From NCBI RefSeq assembly GCF_018691265.1, contig NW_024881323.1, positions 25,655,610-25,719,609 on the forward strand: a stretch of DNA of 64,000 bases, read 5' to 3'. The position numbers and the translations under genes were made by a program. Positions 40,500 to 54,100 of the stretch are shown here, piece by piece (position 1 is the stretch's first letter; each line of letters opens with the position of its first letter). This DNA comes from Tyto alba. Lineage: Eukaryota > Chordata > Aves > Strigiformes > Tytonidae. The notes beneath the pieces are model-generated. The model had not been told where the DNA came from, did no database searches, and worked only from the letters and a program-made list of their open reading frames with translations.

Positions 40500-43400
40500 C
40501 AGGGGATTTTTCGACATACCGTGAGCGAAGGAAAGCGTACCGAGATATGGCCAAGAGGCTTTGCAGCCCACGGTTTAAGCAGCAGCGTTTGTAGAGGGAT
40601 GGCGTCACTGTTGGTCTCGTAGCATACATTTTGTCTCCTGATGAACACAGCTCGTTATTATGAGTTATTGCCATAATCATTTCAGCACAGCTGGTGTAGA
40701 TGAAGTGACATCTGTTATTAATCGAAAGGAAACCCTTAATTGCCTGGAACTAAAATGAAATGCTGTGTTTCCCCCCCACAACTACAGCAAATACTTGATG
40801 TTTTGCTCAGCGACAAGAGCAGAGTTACACAAAATTTGAAGTTCCCGTTGCAGTGGGGAGAAGCAGTGACACCGCAAAGCCACGACGGTAAGGAGCGTTT
40901 GCGACCGTGGCACGGTGAGGTACAGTCATGTTTCCTGTGGTTTTTATGGCCAGGCTGCTCACCTGTATTCCAGAGGCTCGCAGCAAGTCACACATGAAGC
41001 AACCTCATGAAGCGTGCTCACTGGCCCTTTTTCTTGGGGAGCATCTGCCATATCTAAACCGTTCCTGAGAGATGCCTGTCCAACCTGTGCTAAAACCTCT
41101 GGTGATAGACCCTTTCACACTGTTTCCCAGGCAATCTCCTCCTGCACTTTGTTATACATAGTGCTGGAGACAAGAAACTAGATCTCCACATCCTGTAGTT
41201 TCAGCCCCTCACTATTTCTCCTGTTTATAGAGGACATTGGTAAAAGATTCAATATCTGAAGAGTGTATAAAAAAGATGATGCAAAGCTGGAAACTGATAC
41301 GCATTTCCTCAGTCTTCCCTACATTAAAATCTTGTGATCTTTCCTCACAGGCCACTTCATACATACATTTTTCCTGTTCTCTGATCTGTCTCCAGCTGGT
41401 TTACATTTTTCTTGAAATCTAGTGCCCACTACTTGGCCCCACAGTTGCATTGTCAGTGCTAAATTGATTGAGAAGGTTATGTGATGTGCCAGAATTAGCC
41501 CCTGTTTCTACATGCCCCAAACATTTGTGGGTTTTTTTGCAAGTGTCATATTGTTGATGTACCTGCAGCTCATGATCTATTCCACCTCAGAGGATTTTTC
41601 AAATCACTGCTGCCTAGCCAGTCTTTTTCCATTCCAGATTTGTACAGAAAATTAATGTGCTTTCTGAATGCATTCTAAACATCTCATCCCCAAGGCTGCA
41701 GGAGATCCTTACCTCTAAGCAGCAGCATCAACTCCTTCAGTAGTGCTGATGCAGTTGTTTGTAGGCCTACACTATCAGCTGCCTCAGTGAAACAACTCGG
41801 TCTAACAAAAAACAAAGAGTTGGGGGAGGGAAGGACAAAGATGGGTTTTGTGCTCTTTTTTAATCCAGATCATTTCATTGATCTGATTTCCAGAGCAACC
41901 CTGCAAAATCATTTTTTTGTGTTTGAGGTCACTGAACATCTCAGAAGTCAAGCTGGTCTCTTACTACCTTCCCATCCTTCCTACACATTGGGATAATTTC
42001 CAGCTGTGCCTGTAATACTGTTGAACTCTGAGCTACTTTCTTGTTCTGCTCAGTTTTCTGCCACCAATTCACAGAGTCTGTTTTCTTCAAGACCACTGTC
42101 TTAGGTCATCCACTTTCCCTTCTCCTTTGCAAAAGCTTTGAAAAAACATTGCAACAATAAGCAATAGATATTTTTTCCCCCATTGTGAAGTTAACAAAAA
42201 TCATTACTTCTTCGGACTTTGCAGTTTTTCAGTGACAGGAGACTGTAAAGAGCCTGCGAATTGCAGAGGGATTCTGACCTAGCTCGCAGGTCTGGCTGGG
42301 ATCCTCAGCCTGCTTTCTTCATCCCTTTGCTCCAGAAGCTTGCCTCTCTTGCCTCCTCTCCTTCTTACGTATTATCCCCTTTTCATATTTAATCCCCTGT
42401 CACTCCCAGAAAACACAGCAATTTATAAACCTATGACTCTGACTCAACCATTTATAAAGAACTGGGACTGCATAAGCTTCCTCGGGCCATATGTATTTGA
42501 TAAGACCTGTATTGTGGTGTTAGGCAGTGGCTTAGCAAGCACAAGCTAGTATGCAGTGCTGAGAACCCTGTCTTCTCTCCGTGACTGAAATTTTACACCA
42601 AATTTGGCAGATTTATCCTGTTTGTCAATCCACAACTCTCAAGATTTCATCTACACTTTCAACGTCAGTTACATTTCTTTAAAACACACCTGCTGGAGAA
42701 AGATAATTCATGTAAGTTGCAGCTTACACAAGCAAGAAACCAGGCTTTCAGAGTTGCAGAAAGACACCTTAAAACCAGCTAGAGGGACATCAAAACACGA
42801 GGCAAACCTGGTTTTTTTTTTTTTTTTTTTTTTTGCTTACATAAAATATCATGGTAGCTCCAACTCATTTTTTCTGGAGAGAGAAATGTGGTTGGCAAGT
42901 GGAAGAATTCTGTTTGCAGACATCTCTATTTTCATTCCAGCTCACTGGGTTAAAAAAAGAATAAAAATCAAAGTCTCCAAGCCAGTTTACATTCCTGCCT
43001 GTGAAACTAACAAGTAGACAGGTAGGTTTCGAAAGAGCAAACATCAAGGCAATGACAAGGATCCAATTTTAAATGGAAAGCTTACAGCAGTCCTGACTAA
43101 AGGCAAAGGTTAACCTGTCTCCCTAGTTAGTGTCACCAACGCAGGATTGCAAAAATTATTCTGTGGGAAAGCAGTAGGATGATCTACAGTTTTCCCTTGT
43201 CCAATAGGAAGACAAGAAATGCCAGATCTGCTGCCAAGTGCAGTTCTGCAAAGGAGGTTCCCACCTGAATCGGCTTTAGAAGCTCACAAAAAAAGATACT
43301 GCTGTTTCTTTTAAAATCTTGTTTTTCAGATTTGAAGGTGCTTATTTTTTCCATGTGCCTCTGCATACAGATACTTAAAGATTTCAGTACTTTATTTAAG

Positions 43401-44450
43401 GCCTTGTTTAGACAGACTGCCCCAGTCTAAAATGACTTCAATTACTAGAGGTCCCTGCCATTTCTGGGCGGACAAAGAAGCACACAAGCATATGCACGCA
43501 CACACACATGCCACACCTTCACAAATTCCTTAAATAAAAAGGGGCATGTCTCCCTTTGCTAGCTTCTCCTGTTCCACCTGGAGCCTCTGGCAGGATCTGA
43601 GGAATCTGTGTAAGCATTTCTAAGAGCACTTGTATGTCTCTTCATTTCATACAGTAGGTATTCTGACAAAATCCTTTCTATCAATATTTATATATTTCTT
43701 GGACACCAATATTTGTGGTAAAGTTTTTTATACTCATTTATAACTTTAGGGTACTTTTTGTTTTTTAGAGTGGGAACGCAGATGTTCCATTACTGCTTTT
43801 TAATTGAAATAATAATAAGGTAGCAGAAAGAGTGCAATATGATGTCAATTGCACAATGGTGTATGAAGGCAATTTTTTTAAACACAACATTGTAATTGTC
43901 TTGTACCCCAAAGGATCAAATAAGACCATTGCAAAAGTTACTTGCATCATTGCAAAAGTTACTACAGAACACATGCAAAATAGAGCATAAGAATAGAGCA
44001 TAAGGGTAGGCAGAGGTGTTGGGAAATAAGGTTTATTAACAATGTGTGGATAATTCACTGCAGGGTATGACAAATTATGTGGGTGAGTATATAAGGGATT
44101 AATAAAAAAAAGGTAGGCATCTCTCTACCTGCTACAGTTACTCAGTACTGTAAGACCGTGAGAACAAATGTTTCTGGAACAAAGCCCACAGTTCTTAGTG
44201 CCGTGATGTATCTTCACCTTCATTTATACAGGATGTTACTTTATAGACAAGAGGCAATATCCTCCAAAAAGCCACCCCATACAGAACTTAAGAATTTGTA
44301 ATAAACCAAACCATTTAGACTGGGACAAAAAAGAGGAAATTAAAAACTGCAGAGAATCCAACAGTTGCTAGCCATGTGTGGCAGCTCTGATGCTTTATTT
44401 ATTGTATTTTAGTTTCTTTTAAAATATCACCTAACCTTTTTGAAAAAAAA
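40500..44450. other. intergenic, no gene supported
   Basis: AT-rich sequence upstream of SCCPDH. Contains a poly-T tract (about 42811-42834). No conserved exon or RNA gene recognised. Confidence 0.6.
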
Positions 44451-44454
44451 AAAA

Positions 44455-45190
44455 AATATAGAATCATTTAGGTTGTAAAAGACCCTTAAGATCATCAAGT
44501 CCAACCACAAACCTAACACTGCCAAGTCCACCACTAAACCACATCCCTAAATGCCACGTCTACATGTCTTTTAAATACCTCCAGGGGATGGTGACTCAAC
44601 CTGTTCCCTGGGCAGCCTCTTCCAATGCTTGACAACACTTTCAGTGAATAAATTTTTCCTAATATCCAATCTAAACCTCCCCTGGCACGACTTGAGGCCA
44701 TTTCCTCTGGTCCTGTCACTTGTTACCTGAGAAAAGAGACTGACCCCCACCTCGCTACTGCCTCCTTTCAGGTAGCTCTAGAGAGCAATGAGCTCTCCCC
44801 TCAGCCTCCTTTTCTCCAGGCTAAACAACCCCGGTTCCCTCAGCTGCTCCTCATAAGACTTGTTCTCCAGACCCTTCACCAGCTCCATTGCCCTTCTCTG
44901 GACACGCTCCAGCACCTCAATGTCCTTCTGGTAGTGAGGGGCCCAAAACTGAACACGATTTTTGAGTTGCGGCCTCACCGGGGCTGCGTACCGGGGGACG
45001 GTCACTGCCCCAGTCCTGCTGGCCACACTATTGCTGATACAAGCCAGGATGCTCTTGGCCGCCTTGGCCACCTGGGCACACCTCTGGCTCACATTCAGCC
45101 GGCTGCCGACCGACACCCCCAGGTCCTTTCCCGCTGGGCAGCTCTCCAGCCACTCTGCCCCAAGCCTGTAGCGTTGCGTGGGGTTGTGAT
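44455..45190 (-). mobile_element. CR1 LINE, 3' part, antisense
   Basis: On the minus strand: [20 protein letters not shown]..., [40 protein letters not shown] and [16 protein letters not shown], then the 3' region ending in the CR1 tail GTTGGACTTGATGATCTTAAGG near 44490. A 140-codon frame remains open, so it is younger than the other fragments. 5'-truncated at about 45190, where an unrelated AT-rich sequence begins. Confidence 0.92.
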
Positions 45191-48100
45191 CCAAATACAT
45201 ACATGTGTAATATTGTATACATATAGATATTCAAACAAATACATATTCAGCCAAGTAAAAATAATAAATGAGCAAAGTTATTTCCACCTATTTGCTTATT
45301 TCGAAATTGGGAAATTACAAAACAACAGATGGTAGCCTATGACACCTGCAGATCCCACCCTTTTATTTTTTAATAAGCTGTCTACACATTCCCATTCATA
45401 CACAACTCAAAACAATCTCTTAAAAGAATAAAATAAGGCACCATTGGCCCCTGGAAATACAAAAGAGGTCAAAGCTTTTGATTGCCGCTGGAGTTCAGGC
45501 TCTTCATTTGATATTTACTGCATTGGTCACTTGTCACACTGAACTTGAAACACGTACAGGTTTGAAAAGACTGATAAACATACAGATTTTTTCAGTAGAT
45601 GAAGACCAAACAAGAAACTGTAGGGGAAGAGCACATTTGTCTGATGACGCTAAATAATAACCAATGTTGCATTAGAAACCTCTATGATAAAAGTGGTTGC
45701 ACAGTAAATTAAGACATAAAGAATTAGACACCAGAGAGTTCTTGTTGGGTACTGCAGGGCTCTGCCCTACCTCACAGCTCAGTAGTCATTTTGATGATAA
45801 CAACTGAAGATATGAAACTCTCCCATAGTTGCAGAGAAATAATTTAAAGGCAGCTAAGAAATTAAAAGTGAGGGTATTCAGAAAAATGCAAACTAATCTA
45901 TACTGGAGAATTAAAACCTGGAATACAGGTATGCTAAAAGAAATGTGGGTAAATGTTTTGCCCAGTGGATGGCAAATGTAGGAGATTATTAGCAGTGTAG
46001 AAGCATCAGATTGCATAGAAGGAAATAAAAATCTCTCTCCATTTGAAAGTCTCATTTTAAACATTGCATTGCAGTTCAGCCACTTCACTACAATGAATAG
46101 ATGGTAAAACTGCGGACAGTTCCAAGAAAATCATCGAGGAAATAATGAATTATCCAGGAGTAGGAATGGAGGCCCCTTCCAGGAAGAATCCAAAGTTCAA
46201 GGTATATATTATTAAGCTAAAAATAACTACAGGGGCATAATAAAGCTTTGCAAAAATGTGAGGATGAAGCTTCTAGGGATGGAGGGTGAAAGACTTGGCA
46301 TACAAAAAGAGGTGGGCGCCTGAGAAAACATGACTGACAGAGTGACCAGCACAGCCCATTCCTCACAGCACAGGAGGTGTTGATAGGAGAGTGAGACCAG
46401 TGATTTGATGAGTGTCAGTGGAGAAGACATCTGAAACTGAGCGTGTTAGTAGGTGGGACAAAGCACCAGAATGTTAACTCTGACAAAGTCATACGACACA
46501 GCAAGAGTAAGTGGATGGCTAGGGTAGATCTCCCGTTCTTTACTGTCTGCAGCCTTCAGTATTAGACTGGATTGCCAAATTGTCTAGCCAACTTTCCCAC
46601 AATGACATTGTGAATATAACAACAGAATCTAATAGTTTTTAAAATATTCCTAGTATCGTATTTAAGCAAGGTCATTATAAAGGGAAAATATCTGTATGCT
46701 CTAATTAGCTAAAACTACTTGCAGGCAAAACCATACAGTTCCTTAGTGCTATTCCCTGTATTCTACTGATGTTAGGTGCCTACAGAAATTCTTGGGGGCC
46801 AGTCAAGGCCTGACCCCACACCCAGGTGCCTCTGTTCAGTGCATTTGAATGCTCTGTCAGTGTTCATGCAGAGTATCCACAAGTACTTTTCTTTTTTCAG
46901 GTTGTATACTGTCTGTTCACACATAAAGAAGGACTCTCAGGTTGTCCAGTTTTACACATTGGCAAAACGATGACCGCTCATTTTGGTCACATTTATAGAT
47001 CACAACTGAACTACACAGGCATTATTGTTCTCAGTAGCCTTGTAGCTGTCTTTGAATTGATAATATATTCCATCTTTTGACCTCCAAAGACTTCTTTTTC
47101 CCAGTACTAATTTGAACAGCTCCTTTGCGAGACATCTAACCACTGCACCTGTTTCCTTTACATTAAGGGTTAGGAGGGATGGTCCATCACAAAACTCCAG
47201 TCTTCAACCCAGAAGCTACAGCAGCTCAGTGCAAAACTAACTCTCTCCTCTCTCTCTCTTGCTCTGCAAGCAGAGCACATAGCTATTCCTTCTAAGCCTA
47301 TATCAGTTTTAACACCTTCACACCATCATAACTCCCCTTGAAGCCACCCTCTCTCACCAATGCTGCATCTGTGTGAGCTGTCGGAGACTAAAGGGAAGTG
47401 AATTCCTGATAAGGGCAGAAGAAATGGTGCAGCAGTGGAGCTTCTCTCCCTCTTGCTCCTGTGAAAGAAAGTGGGAGAAGAGATCATACCATTTAGTTTT
47501 TTGCCGCTGCTCTTGCTCTGTGTGGATATTCTGTGCAGGAGAGCTGCCGCAGAGTTTTGGAGGTGAGAGCAGAATGTCAAATGTCCTGTGCTCTCAGCCA
47601 CCATACCCTGCAGAGGTATTTCTGTGCTGAAATAAGGATGAGAAGCAATACTTCGAAGCTGCTTCTTTTATGTCTCCCATGTAGCTACTATTCAATAGCC
47701 CCTAATTGAACTTCTCACAGGGTAGCTGCAATTGAATTTACATCTGTCTGTATTACGGACAAAGGCAAAATGTCTTCCATCTTCCTCATAGGAAAGATTC
47801 TAACAGATCTCTAGTGTATGTAATCTTGGAATGGATCACATTTGCCAAAATCTGCTGCTCACAGATACATCTCATCATGGAGGTTTTCTGAGAATTGCCA
47901 CAAGAATGATCAACTTTTGTTCCTTTTGTAGAAAGCAGAAGTTTAACTTTCAGGCCACTGTCTTGCCTCAGAATGGAGTTTAGAGCTAAGCAGTCAGCAC
48001 ATGTATCATTTACTGTGAGGATGGAAAGAACAAAAACACAGAATGTAATGCAGAGACAGCAAATTCCCTTCGTTTTATAGAGCTGGCCTGCTCAGCAGTG

Positions 48101-51100
48101 TGCAGGGCCAGTAACTGTACTTTGAGAAATACTAAAGAACCAAATGGTCCTACAATGTGGGGAATATCTGCAGTGCAGCACATTTTGCCATGTTCTTGAC
48201 ATACCTCCAACACTCCAGGTGACTCTTTGCAAGACCTGTGTAGAGCCCTGCATTGGTTTGTGTCAGGACAAAGCCTCACTTACCAACACAGAGACAATTA
48301 GCTCCCACTTTTCTGAATTTTGGGGATAGCATCAAGGTGTCTAACCTGGACTGAGAATCAGTTATTTAAGGCTTTACTTTAGTAACACCATCTTACTTGT
48401 CACCTACCAAAGCTTGCTTGACTCATACCAAATAATGAATTGACCATACTAACCATTTTCACTCTGTTGATGAACATGTGCAAGGTCATTAGGGTAAAAG
48501 GCCCCAATCTGATCTTCTCTGACCACCTCCTGCAGCACCTTCTCTTTAGCAGAGCGCTTAAGACTGTCCTAAGTGGTTCGGATGATTTTTCTGACTCATA
48601 CTAGTATATTAGTGTTCTCCAGCAAAAAGGCTCCCAAGGTATGGCATACAAACTTTTTTCAAAGTGTTTTTTAAAGGAAAAATCAGCTTACGTGGCAACA
48701 GTAGCGGATTCCAAGTCTGGTGTGTGCTAATTCTTGTCTGAACAAGAACAAATACCTCCACATGAACAGCAACTGTGTGATGCGGGGAGGATGGCCTGAT
48801 GGCAGATAACTACCTGGCCACAAGGGAAGCACATTTATAGACATCTTTAGTCATTAACCACTTCCTGAACATTAGATAAACACTTCCACAACAGCAGTTA
48901 CAGCTAGTCAACAGAACTTCACTGCTGTACGTAGTGCATTGAACTGCTCCCCTCAAAATGCCTCCAGTAGCAACTCAGGTGGTGCCTGAGCCTGCACTTG
49001 CAGCTCAGGATGGTGGATCAAGGAAAGACAAAAGAAAAGAATAAGTTAAAGCACAGGGTACTGATGAAACCTAATGTGCTTTAGGTAGGCAAGTGGATTA
49101 GGTTGGGGACATGCAGTAGCTGGGCAGAGGTGAAAAGTTTTGTATCTGAGTGATTTTTCAGACAGGAAAATAGAGTATCTGAGGTAGATACACCAGTTGG
49201 TAGGAATAGGATGTGCAGCAGAAGGATGTCAAGACATGGATCTGAGGATCTAATAAAGGGGAAGCAATGCACTAGGAGGGAACAGGCAGGCAGGAGGGGA
49301 AACAAACCTCTTCTGACCCATTTTTATGATCTGGAAAAAAGTATTCTGGTAATATCTACCAATGCTGAGAAACAAATCAAAGTTTGAGACCTCCCTGCCC
49401 CAGTTTAATAGTGATTTGCAAATTATCTGCAATTGAAAGCTCAGTGTGCTTTTCATAATGCAGGCCATGTAGTTGCCCACACAGAAACTGTAAGTTAATC
49501 AACAGGAGAGTTTTACTGACAAATGAGAGCAAGCAACAGGGTGAAGTATAGTAGCGCCTTGCTAGGCTCAGAAACTGTGTCTGAGCTCCCTCTGGTGAGT
49601 TGTGTTGTTTTTCTATGCTCAAAGATCACTACCAGCTGTTGATTGAATAGCTAAATTCAAACCCAAATAATTTAAAGCGAATAAACAGGCAAAGGATCTT
49701 TGTACTTGTCCTGTAACAGTTCACATCAATTCTGCTTCACAAAGCTAAGTTCTCCTTTTCAGAAGTTTCCAGAAAAGTAAAAAAGAACAAATGCAATCGT
49801 AATGGTGTTAGAGACAAATTGAAACTAGACTGTTTCCAAAGAACTGGGAAAACAAAAGCAGCAGGCTTGTGTAACTTCCTTCTGCAGGTAACAAATATTT
49901 TCTAAAACATAGAACGGTGTGTGGTAGAGGGCTTTTGCCATCATTAATGCAAAACAACTGCCAGAAAGAAGGCTGGCATATAGAACAGTTCACCTGTTAT
50001 TTTATGGAATAAGCAAATGGATGAATCACTAACCTTTTTAAAAATTCAGACTGCTCAATTTTCTACACGATGTATAAACTCTAAAACATGGCCACTGTAA
50101 GCCTGCAAAGGACATTGTACAATTCATTTAAGTGTCAAGATTTGGGGTCCTCCTCCAATAACATCCCCTTTGCAAACTTAACAAAAAAAATGTTTAAAAT
50201 TCTTAAATTTTTAAAGTAAAATTTTTAAAAAACTAAAATAGACATTAAAATAATTCTCATGGACCATGCAGCTTGAGACATTTGTGTTCATCCTGATGGC
50301 ATTTCTCTGCCTGCCAGTTTATTTCCTCCTGGAATGAGGAGTAGAAGGGACATTTTTGTATGCAATGAGCTTAAGCCACAGAGGCCATCAAGTGTTGCCC
50401 CAGCTCCTTCATACAAGTACACGTATATGCCTATGCTTTTGTCCACAGTGGGAGGCAAAAAAAACCCCTTTTATTACAACACTCAGCTATCTTTTGGTTA
50501 GCATAAGTGTGTCCTCCAGCTCTACTGGTGATTTGCTATGAGTTTGCTTCACCTGCCTCTGTAGCATACAGGACCCCTTGTCTTGGTTGTAACCTCTTGT
50601 CTGGGTACAACTGGTACAGCAAGCTGTGGACATCAGCATCACTGTTGCCTGCTACTGTTGTTCTCTGGTTTGTTATCATTTCAGCTGTGCTCATGCAACT
50701 GCATTTCATTACATCGTTCAGCCACAACCACATACTAACTTCTGTTCATATATTCATTCTTTTTCAAGATTCCTGTGCCACCAAAAAAATCCCTATCTCC
50801 TAGGTGTATGCCACTAACAACCTTTGGCTGTCCTACCCCCTTCTGGGTACAGCAGAGACGTAGTTCCCTCATAGCTCCTGTCCTCACACTGCCCTGCCTC
50901 ATTGAGAACTCATTTCTATAGTTCTCAAATCCACATACACATTTAGGAGTGGGCACGACAGCAGCCATAAAGTCCATCAGAGCAGGGTGAGAAGTTGTTA
51001 TCCCATCAGCCAAGGATGAGTGAAAACTGTAGAGGAAGTTAGTTTACCCACATAAGGAAGAGAACGGAGAACTGGAGCTTTGCATTTAGCATTACTGAGC

Positions 51101-54100
51101 AGCACTATTTCTCTGCCCACCACATCAGGCTTGTCATAGGCTCACCAACAGGAGGTTTGTTCACCTGGTTTTACAAAAGTTCTCATAAGGAGAGGAAGCA
51201 CCCAAAGGCTAGAGAAACAGTAGAAACCACTGTACTGTCTCTCCACCTCCCAGGCCAGTTCATCATTTGATCATGCACTAAGCATTTGAATGGAATTTTT
51301 CAAAGCAGTTGCTCTATCTTGTCCTACAAATCCAGTAGTAATTGAGGCTTCCAAGGAGAGTAACAGCCCCATTGACATCTGTGCTCAGTCACCACCTCTT
51401 CATGCTGCCTAAAACATGCAAAAGTTTGTAGGTTTGGTTTTAGCTGAAATAACTAATGTTGAATGCACTGTGATATATAACAAGAAATAAGGCATGTGGA
51501 ATGAAAGGTACAAGGTGCTGTACAAGTAATTGGGAGCACGGTGGTCAGATTCCATATCAGAGGAAGCATATGATGCTGAAACCGTCTGGCCTGCAGCTAT
51601 GGAAACACAAAAGAGGCATAAAACCAAGTTAATGGCAGCACACCAGGGCCTTGTTAAAAACCGACACAACTCAGTGCAGATGTAGCACCACCAAAGGCTC
51701 TTTGGTGGGCCTGGAGACAGGGTGACCTTACATTTCATGTATATACCTAACAGCAATACCTGCCCCCGCAGAAAAAGGTTATTTCTAATGATCACTCTCT
51801 TATACCTTACAAGAGTTCCATACCTGTGGTAAATATTAGGAGCTCTGGTTGTCCTTCTTGCCATTGAATTTTTTTATACAACACAATGGAAATTGACTTT
51901 TTATGAAAAATGAACAATCTTCTTTATAGGAATAAATAACAAGATCCAGCAGGTAAAGCTGAAACTGAAACTAGGACATTTTAGCTTAAAAAAACCTAAT
52001 TAGGATTTAATGTAATTAGGATTTAATGTCAGTCACCTGAAAACAAGCCACAGCTGCTCATCAGAATTACCACTTAAAATCAGATGCTAAACCTGCATGT
52101 CTGGTTCAGAGAACATTACAGATAACCTGAAATTTACTCTCAAGCATTAATGAGATAAATTGGTGATCACATGGTTGTGCCCTTAAATCAGCCGGAGCGG
52201 GGAAACCACTAAGCATTGCTCAGATCTGAGGAACAGGCTTGTGCTGTTATCAGCCATTACAGCCACGCAAGGTGGACTCATTTTCCTCTCATTAACACTT
52301 CAATCCTTTTCCTGTGTTTTTATGTGACTGGTTTGACACACGCACAGACAGAAACAAAGAGTATTGTTTCTTCAAGCAGTCTTGTTTCAGCAGCGGCCAT
52401 CAGTCCCCACGTCACCAAAGACGCGATGCCTCTTCTTGCCCGCACAGCCCCCCTGGGCAATGACCCCAGGGACGGGGTCCCTGGTGCCCCAGGCCAGAGC
52501 CCGGCTCCCCCAAGGCAGCAGGTGGCACCGCTCGCCCGTGCCACCACAGCCTTTGGGCCGTTTGCCCTTTGGCTGGGCTGCTGACATTGGTGTCCTATTT
52601 GGGACAGCTTTCTGTCTTTAGCGGCAGGACTGCAGAGCTGTTGTTACTTCTTTTGGTGTAAGTAGGGAGGGAATAGGAAAAATCCAAAGCAGGGCAAAGT
52701 CTGTAAAAGGTTCTGGGTTTGAAGCAGCGGTCTGGAAAGTATTTGCTACACATAGGTCAACATTTGCTTTGAAATAAAAATCTGGATGCTTATTTGGTTT
52801 TGAGGTGTCTGCTTATCAGCCTTCTCGGAGACTAGAGTTAACTTTCTTTTTGCAGGAGTTCTCAGTACTCTCTACTCTGAAATCATCAGCCCACACACAT
52901 GCCCCATTTTCTCTCTCTTGAAGGGACAGCAGAGAAGAGGGAAGGAATGAAAGTAAAGATAATTATTTTTGCCAAAAATAAGACTGAAGATGTACACACA
53001 ACCAGACTAAACACAACAAGAAGGAACTGTTATATCTGGCCTCTCGCATAAACAAGATCATCTCTAGCTTTTTCCCCTGTCTTCCTCCAGTTCCTGGAAG
53101 CCATTGAGGTGGCCCCAGAGCTCACCCCCGCTGTCTCCATCCTCCGCTTGTGTCGTCTTCTAATTTACCTCCTCTTTGCATGGGTGGGTGCACCTGGAAG
53201 TGCCACATTTGCAGACAGAACGTAGACTACATGACCTCACACAGTTACCTGCATTTGTTTGATGGACAGGGGTTACCTACATTTTACTGAGGACATCCTC
53301 AGTTTGCCATGGCAACATATTGCCGAGAATTTATTTTGATTCTGCACAAGTATCTTTCAAAAATTGGAAGCACAAATTTTTGCTTGCAAATAACTAAAAA
53401 GTCCTCCTGTGTGCATGGCATTTATCTTCCTTGGATAACACTTGGAGGGTCTCCCAAGGACTTTGGGGTTAGGGTTTGATGCAAGACATCTCAATAACCT
53501 CTTAATCTTTGCAATATCTGTTTTGCTGGCTGATTGATTTAACACTATGTTATAGACATAAACAAGTAATATCTGTGTACACTGTAATGGACAATAAATA
53601 CTGACCCTGAAATATTCAAATACAATGAATAAGTGGTAAAAGCAATCAAGCAAATCTAGTGGAGATGAGGCTTTTTATATTTAACTTGTAGTTTCTGAGT
53701 CTTCAAGCTTCTTAAAATGTTTGTTTCTCCATAACCACAGAAATTTTTATATTAAAAAATTCAGATTCTAGTAAGAATACACACCCATTAGTTGAGACTA
53801 CAAAAATACTGTTGGACGTGGGTTAAAACAAGAATAGTTGGAAATACAACACACACAGGAGGCCTTCAGCTCTGAATATCAGTCTCCTAAAAGCAATTAA
53901 TTGCATAAAATGTCTGAAATCTCAACTAATGTACTGTGTACTCACTTAGCAGCAGATAAGGACTCTGGACTGCAAAAAAGATGTCCCTAAACGATTCTTA
54001 CCAATAAAACCCATGAGGAGTTTCTCTCTCATTTAAATCCAAAAGCTATAGCTGTAGTGTTTTCAGTTTTATTCCCTCAAATTCCTCCGAGATGTTTTGC

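Noticed and set aside
39510..40571. 353-codon minus-strand open frame
   Set aside because: Wrong frame relative to SCCPDH exon 1 in most of its length and reads through intron 1; a GC-bias artefact.
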